Below, piece after piece: positions 61,360 through 64,000 of a stretch of 64,000 nucleotides of DNA. Source of the DNA: Croceibacterium_A sp035555595. Lineage in GTDB: Bacteria > Pseudomonadota > Alphaproteobacteria > Sphingomonadales > Sphingomonadaceae. The stretch's first letter is position 1. Every line of letters starts with the position of its first letter. The notes beneath the pieces were generated by a model that did no database searches, was not told where the DNA came from, and worked only from the letters and a program-made list of their open reading frames with translations. Where the stretch lies: positions 8,039 through 72,038 of the forward strand of contig DATMGK010000085.1 in NCBI GenBank assembly GCA_035555595.1. The letters are read 5' to 3'. Both the position numbers and the translations under genes were made by a program.

Positions 61360-62363
61360 GTCCAGGTCTGGCCCTTGGCCAGCAGCTTGGCGAGGCTGGT
61401 GTCCCTGCCCGCGCTGGCCGCCGCGTTTTGCGCCAGCACTTCGCCTTCGAAGGTTGGGCGCGGGTCGTCGTAGAGGACGCCGAGGGCCATCGGGAACGGG
61501 CCGAACGGCATTTCGACCAGCATGTGCGCGATGGCGCGGTTCTTCACGTTGTGGACGATCACGCCAGCGGCCTGCCAGTCACCATCCGTGACATCGACCA
61601 CTTGCAGCGACAGAGTGTCGAGATCGAGCTTGATGCCCTTCGTGCCGCCCGCGAACAGCATGGGTTCGCCATCGGCCAGCCAGAGCTGGCGGTCCTCCGC
61701 ACCCTTGGGCGCGGCGAAATCGTTGAACACGTCCTTGTTGTAGACGATGCAGTTCTGGAAAATCTCGATGAAAGCCGCGCCCTGATGGGCGTGAGCGGCC
61801 TTGAGCACATCAGGCAAATGCTTCGACACGTCGAACCCGCGCCCCACGAAACGCGCGCCCGCGCCCAGCGCGAAGGCGCAGGGGTTGGCCGGGCGATCCA
61901 CCGAACCCTGCGGCGTGGTGGGTGACGTGGTGCCGACGCGGCTGGTGGGCGAATACTGGCCCTTAGTCAGCCCGTAGATCTCGTTATTGAACAGCATGAT
62001 CTGCAGGTTCACGTTACGCCGCAGAACGTGCATCAGGTGGTTGCCGCCGATGGACAGGCCATCGCCGTCACCCGTTACCAGCCATACATCCAGTTCCGGA
62101 TTGGCCAGCTTGATCCCGGTGGCGAACGCGGGTGCGCGGCCGTGGATCGTGTGGAAGCCGTAGCTTTCGACGTAATAAGGGAAGCGGCTGGAGCAGCCGA
62201 TGCCGCTGACGAACACCGTCTTCGCCGGGTCCGAACCCAATTGCGGCAGGGTGCGCTGCACCGCCTTCAGGATCGCATAGTCCCCGCAACCGGGGCACCA
62301 GCGCACTTCCTGATCGGTTTCCCAGTCCTTCAGCGTGGTCTGGATCGGGGTCATGTCGTTCAC
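61347..62363 (-). CDS. korB: 2-oxoacid:ferredoxin oxidoreductase subunit beta
   Basis: KorB, with KorA, converts 2-oxoglutarate (or pyruvate) and CoA to the acyl-CoA with ferredoxin. The 338-residue subunit shows EVRWCPGCGDYAILKAVQR with iron-sulfur cysteines, VFVSGIGCSSRFPYYVES, the TPP site WLVTGDGDGLSIGGNHLMHVLRRNVNLQIMLFNNEIYGLTKGQYSPTS. It overlaps korA by 4 bp. Substrate is inferred from the KorAB-like subunit layout. Confidence 0.92.
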   Translation of the reverse strand: MNDMTPIQTTLKDWETDQEVRWCPGCGDYAILKAVQRTLPQLGSDPAKTVFVSGIGCSSRFPYYVESYGFHTIHGRAPAFATGIKLANPELDVWLVTGDGDGLSIGGNHLMHVLRRNVNLQIMLFNNEIYGLTKGQYSPTSRVGTTSPTTPQGSVDRPANPCAFALGAGARFVGRGFDVSKHLPDVLKAAHAHQGAAFIEIFQNCIVYNKDVFNDFAAPKGAEDRQLWLADGEPMLFAGGTKGIKLDLDTLSLQVVDVTDGDWQAAGVIVHNVKNRAIAHMLVEMPFGPFPMALGVLYDDPRPTFEGEVLAQNAAASAGRDTSLAKLLAKGQTWTVEA

Positions 62364-64000
62364 GCGTTTTCCCCCTTCAGCGAGCCATCGTCATAGCCGG
62401 ATTCCGGCACCGGGAGCTGGCCTGCATCGGCCGGAACCTCGCCCCCTTCATTGTTCGGGATACCATCGAAATACTTTGCGATCGCATCCTCCATCTCGGC
62501 GATGGAGAACGGCTGGCCGCTGGTCTTGGTCAGGCTTTCCGCATCGACCAGAAGCTGATCGCGCAGCACCGTCTTGAACTGGCCGGTGTTCATTTCCGGC
62601 ACCAGCACACGGTCAAAGCCCTTCAGCAGATCACCCAGATTGGCGGGCAGCGGCCAGATGTTGCGGACGTGGATGTGGCTGACCGAAAGGCCGCGCTTGC
62701 GCGCGCGGCGGACGGCCTGGTGGATCGGGCCGAAGGTGCTGCCCCAGCCGACCACGGCCAGACGGCCCGTGGCGTCGCCCAGAACGACATCCTGATCGGG
62801 AACGACGATGTTATCGATCTTCGCCTTGCGGGCATCGGTCATCGCCTGATGGTTGGCGGGCGAATAATCGATATTGCCGGTGCCGGCGTGCTTTTCGATA
62901 CCGCCGATGCGGTGCATCAGGCCGGGTGTGCCGGCCTTGATCCACGGGCGGGCGCCCTTGTTATCGCGCTGATAGGGAAGCAGGGTTTCAGCCCCTTCTG
63001 CATCAGTGGCGTTCTTTTCTTCGAGGAACCTGACCGGGAACGGCTCATAAGTGGCCGGGTCCGGCACCTTCCACGGTTCCGCCGCGTTGGCGATGTAGCC
63101 ATCGGTCAGCAGCATGACCGGGGTCATGTATTCCACCGCGATGCGGCATGCCTCGATAGCGACATCGAACACATCGGCGGGCGAACGGGCGGCGATGACC
63201 GGCATCGGCGCGTCGCCATTGCGGCCATAGACCGCCTGATAGAGATCGCTCTGTTCAGTCTTCGTCGGCAGGCCGGTGCTGGGGCCGCCGCGCTGGCTGT
63301 TGACGATGACCAGCGGCAGTTCCGTCATGATCGCCAGACCCATCGCCTCTGTCTTCAGGGCGATGCCGGGGCCGGAGGAACTGGTGACGCCCAGTTGCCC
63401 GGCGTAGCTGGCGCCGATGGAGGCGCAAATAGCGGCGATTTCGTCTTCCGCCTGGAAGGTGGTGACGCCGAATTCCTTCATCCGCGTCAGGTAATGCAGG
63501 ATGGAGCTGGCGGGCGTGATCGGATAGCCGCCGAAGAACATCGGCAGATCGGCAAGCTGCGCGCCTGCGACGAGGCCCAGCGCCACTGCTTCCGCGCCGG
63601 TGATGGTGCGATAGAGGCCCGGCTCGCTTTCAACCGGGGCGATCGTCAGCTTCTTCAGCGGGCCGGAGATTTCCGCCGTTTCGCCATAGGCATGGCCGGC
63701 GTTGAGCGCCGCCACGTTGGCGGCGGCGAGTTCGGGCTTGTTCTTGAACTTGTTATTCAGCCAATCGATCAGCGGCTGCCGGTCACGGTCGAACATCCAC
63801 AGCGCGAGGCCGAGCGTCCACATGTTCTTGCAGCGCAGGGCGTCCTTGTTGCCAAGGCCGTGTTCCTTCACCGCTTCCACCGTGAGGGCGGAAATATCGA
63901 AGGCCAGCACGTCCCACTTTGCGAGGCTGCCGTCTTCCAGCGGGTTGCTGTCGTACTTCGCCTTTTCAAGGTTGCGCTTCGAAAACTCACCCGTGTCGGC
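62360..64000 (-). CDS. korA: 2-oxoacid:acceptor oxidoreductase subunit alpha (5' end outside window)
   Basis: The open frame runs off the right edge. About 546 residues are visible: the end of an N-terminal gamma domain (LAFDISALTVEAVKEHGLGNKDALRCKNMWTLGLALWMFDRDR), then the alpha domain with GAEAVALGLVAGAQLADLPMFFGGYPITPASSILHYL, FQAEDEIAAICASIGASYAGQLGVTSSSGPGIALKTEA and VVNSQRGGPSTGLPTKTEQSDLYQAVYG, and the C-terminal domain VVGWGSTFGPIHQAVRRARKRGLSVSHIHVRNIWPLP. The fusion of gamma and alpha domains is typical of the bacterial KorA type. It is translationally coupled to korB. Confidence 0.92.
   Translation of the reverse strand, partial: ADTGEFSKRNLEKAKYDSNPLEDGSLAKWDVLAFDISALTVEAVKEHGLGNKDALRCKNMWTLGLALWMFDRDRQPLIDWLNNKFKNKPELAAANVAALNAGHAYGETAEISGPLKKLTIAPVESEPGLYRTITGAEAVALGLVAGAQLADLPMFFGGYPITPASSILHYLTRMKEFGVTTFQAEDEIAAICASIGASYAGQLGVTSSSGPGIALKTEAMGLAIMTELPLVIVNSQRGGPSTGLPTKTEQSDLYQAVYGRNGDAPMPVIAARSPADVFDVAIEACRIAVEYMTPVMLLTDGYIANAAEPWKVPDPATYEPFPVRFLEEKNATDAEGAETLLPYQRDNKGARPWIKAGTPGLMHRIGGIEKHAGTGNIDYSPANHQAMTDARKAKIDNIVVPDQDVVLGDATGRLAVVGWGSTFGPIHQAVRRARKRGLSVSHIHVRNIWPLPANLGDLLKGFDRVLVPEMNTGQFKTVLRDQLLVDAESLTKTSGQPFSIAEMEDAIAKYFDGIPNNEGGEVPADAGQLPVPESGYDDGSLKGENA

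Overview
The window is a stretch of high-GC alphaproteobacterial chromosome. The gene content points to the Sphingomonadales, probably an Erythrobacteraceae-like sphingomonad: a PrsK/PrsR pair, the zapA-6S RNA-fau arrangement, a DUF2842 gene, a BCKDH operon of alphaproteobacterial type, and several small secreted proteins without a known function. I assign no species. Both ends are cut: phoU lacks its start at the left edge and korA lacks its start at the right edge.

Layout. 1-12 kb: the end of a phosphate regulon (phoU, phoB), a secreted extensin-like protein, an uncharacterised secreted protein, an amino acid permease, panB, a TerC-like membrane protein, a bile-acid/sodium-symporter-like carrier, then the PrsR/PrsK two-component system behind a promoter whose spacer holds a near-perfect palindrome. 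12-24 kb: tRNA-Leu(CAA), an inositol monophosphatase-family enzyme, efp, thiE, a central carbon block on the minus strand (tkt, gap, pgk, class I aldolase), the cell-division block zapA with 6S RNA and fau, a wecB-type epimerase and tRNA-Asp(GUC). 24-31 kb: the branched-chain 2-oxoacid dehydrogenase genes (E1 alpha, E1 beta, E2) with a recognisable promoter and operator-like palindrome, a nucleotide-sugar epimerase, thyA and tRNA-Pro(CGG).

31-54 kb is a surface-polysaccharide locus and the most distinctive part. The plus-strand operon starts about 100 bp after tRNA-Pro. It runs flippase, pseC, pseF, pseG, a formyltransferase-like gene, pseI, a capsule-type glycosyltransferase, a very AT-rich Wzy-like polymerase and a glycosyltransferase. 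It continues with the UDP-L-FucNAc set (capE/fnlA, capF/fnlB, capG/fnlC), another glycosyltransferase and the initiating sugar-phosphate transferase. There is no pseB and no pseH. CapE-type enzymes make the same 4-keto sugar that PseC uses, so one dehydratase may feed both sugars. The formyltransferase-like gene sits where pseH would be expected, suggesting an N-formylated pseudaminic acid. A decayed IS630-family transposase separates this operon from a converging minus-strand export operon (wza, wzc and two uncharacterised genes, one carrying a G10 tract). An O-antigen ligase-type gene lies beyond.

54-64 kb returns to core genes: purF, an SDR oxidoreductase, UDP-glucuronate decarboxylase, a PilZ-domain protein, a cyclopropane-fatty-acid synthase-family enzyme, a PAP2 phosphatase, a YdjM-type membrane protein and korB/korA. 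Six copies of a GTCRC motif, spaced 20-22 bp, lie between korB and the YdjM-type gene.
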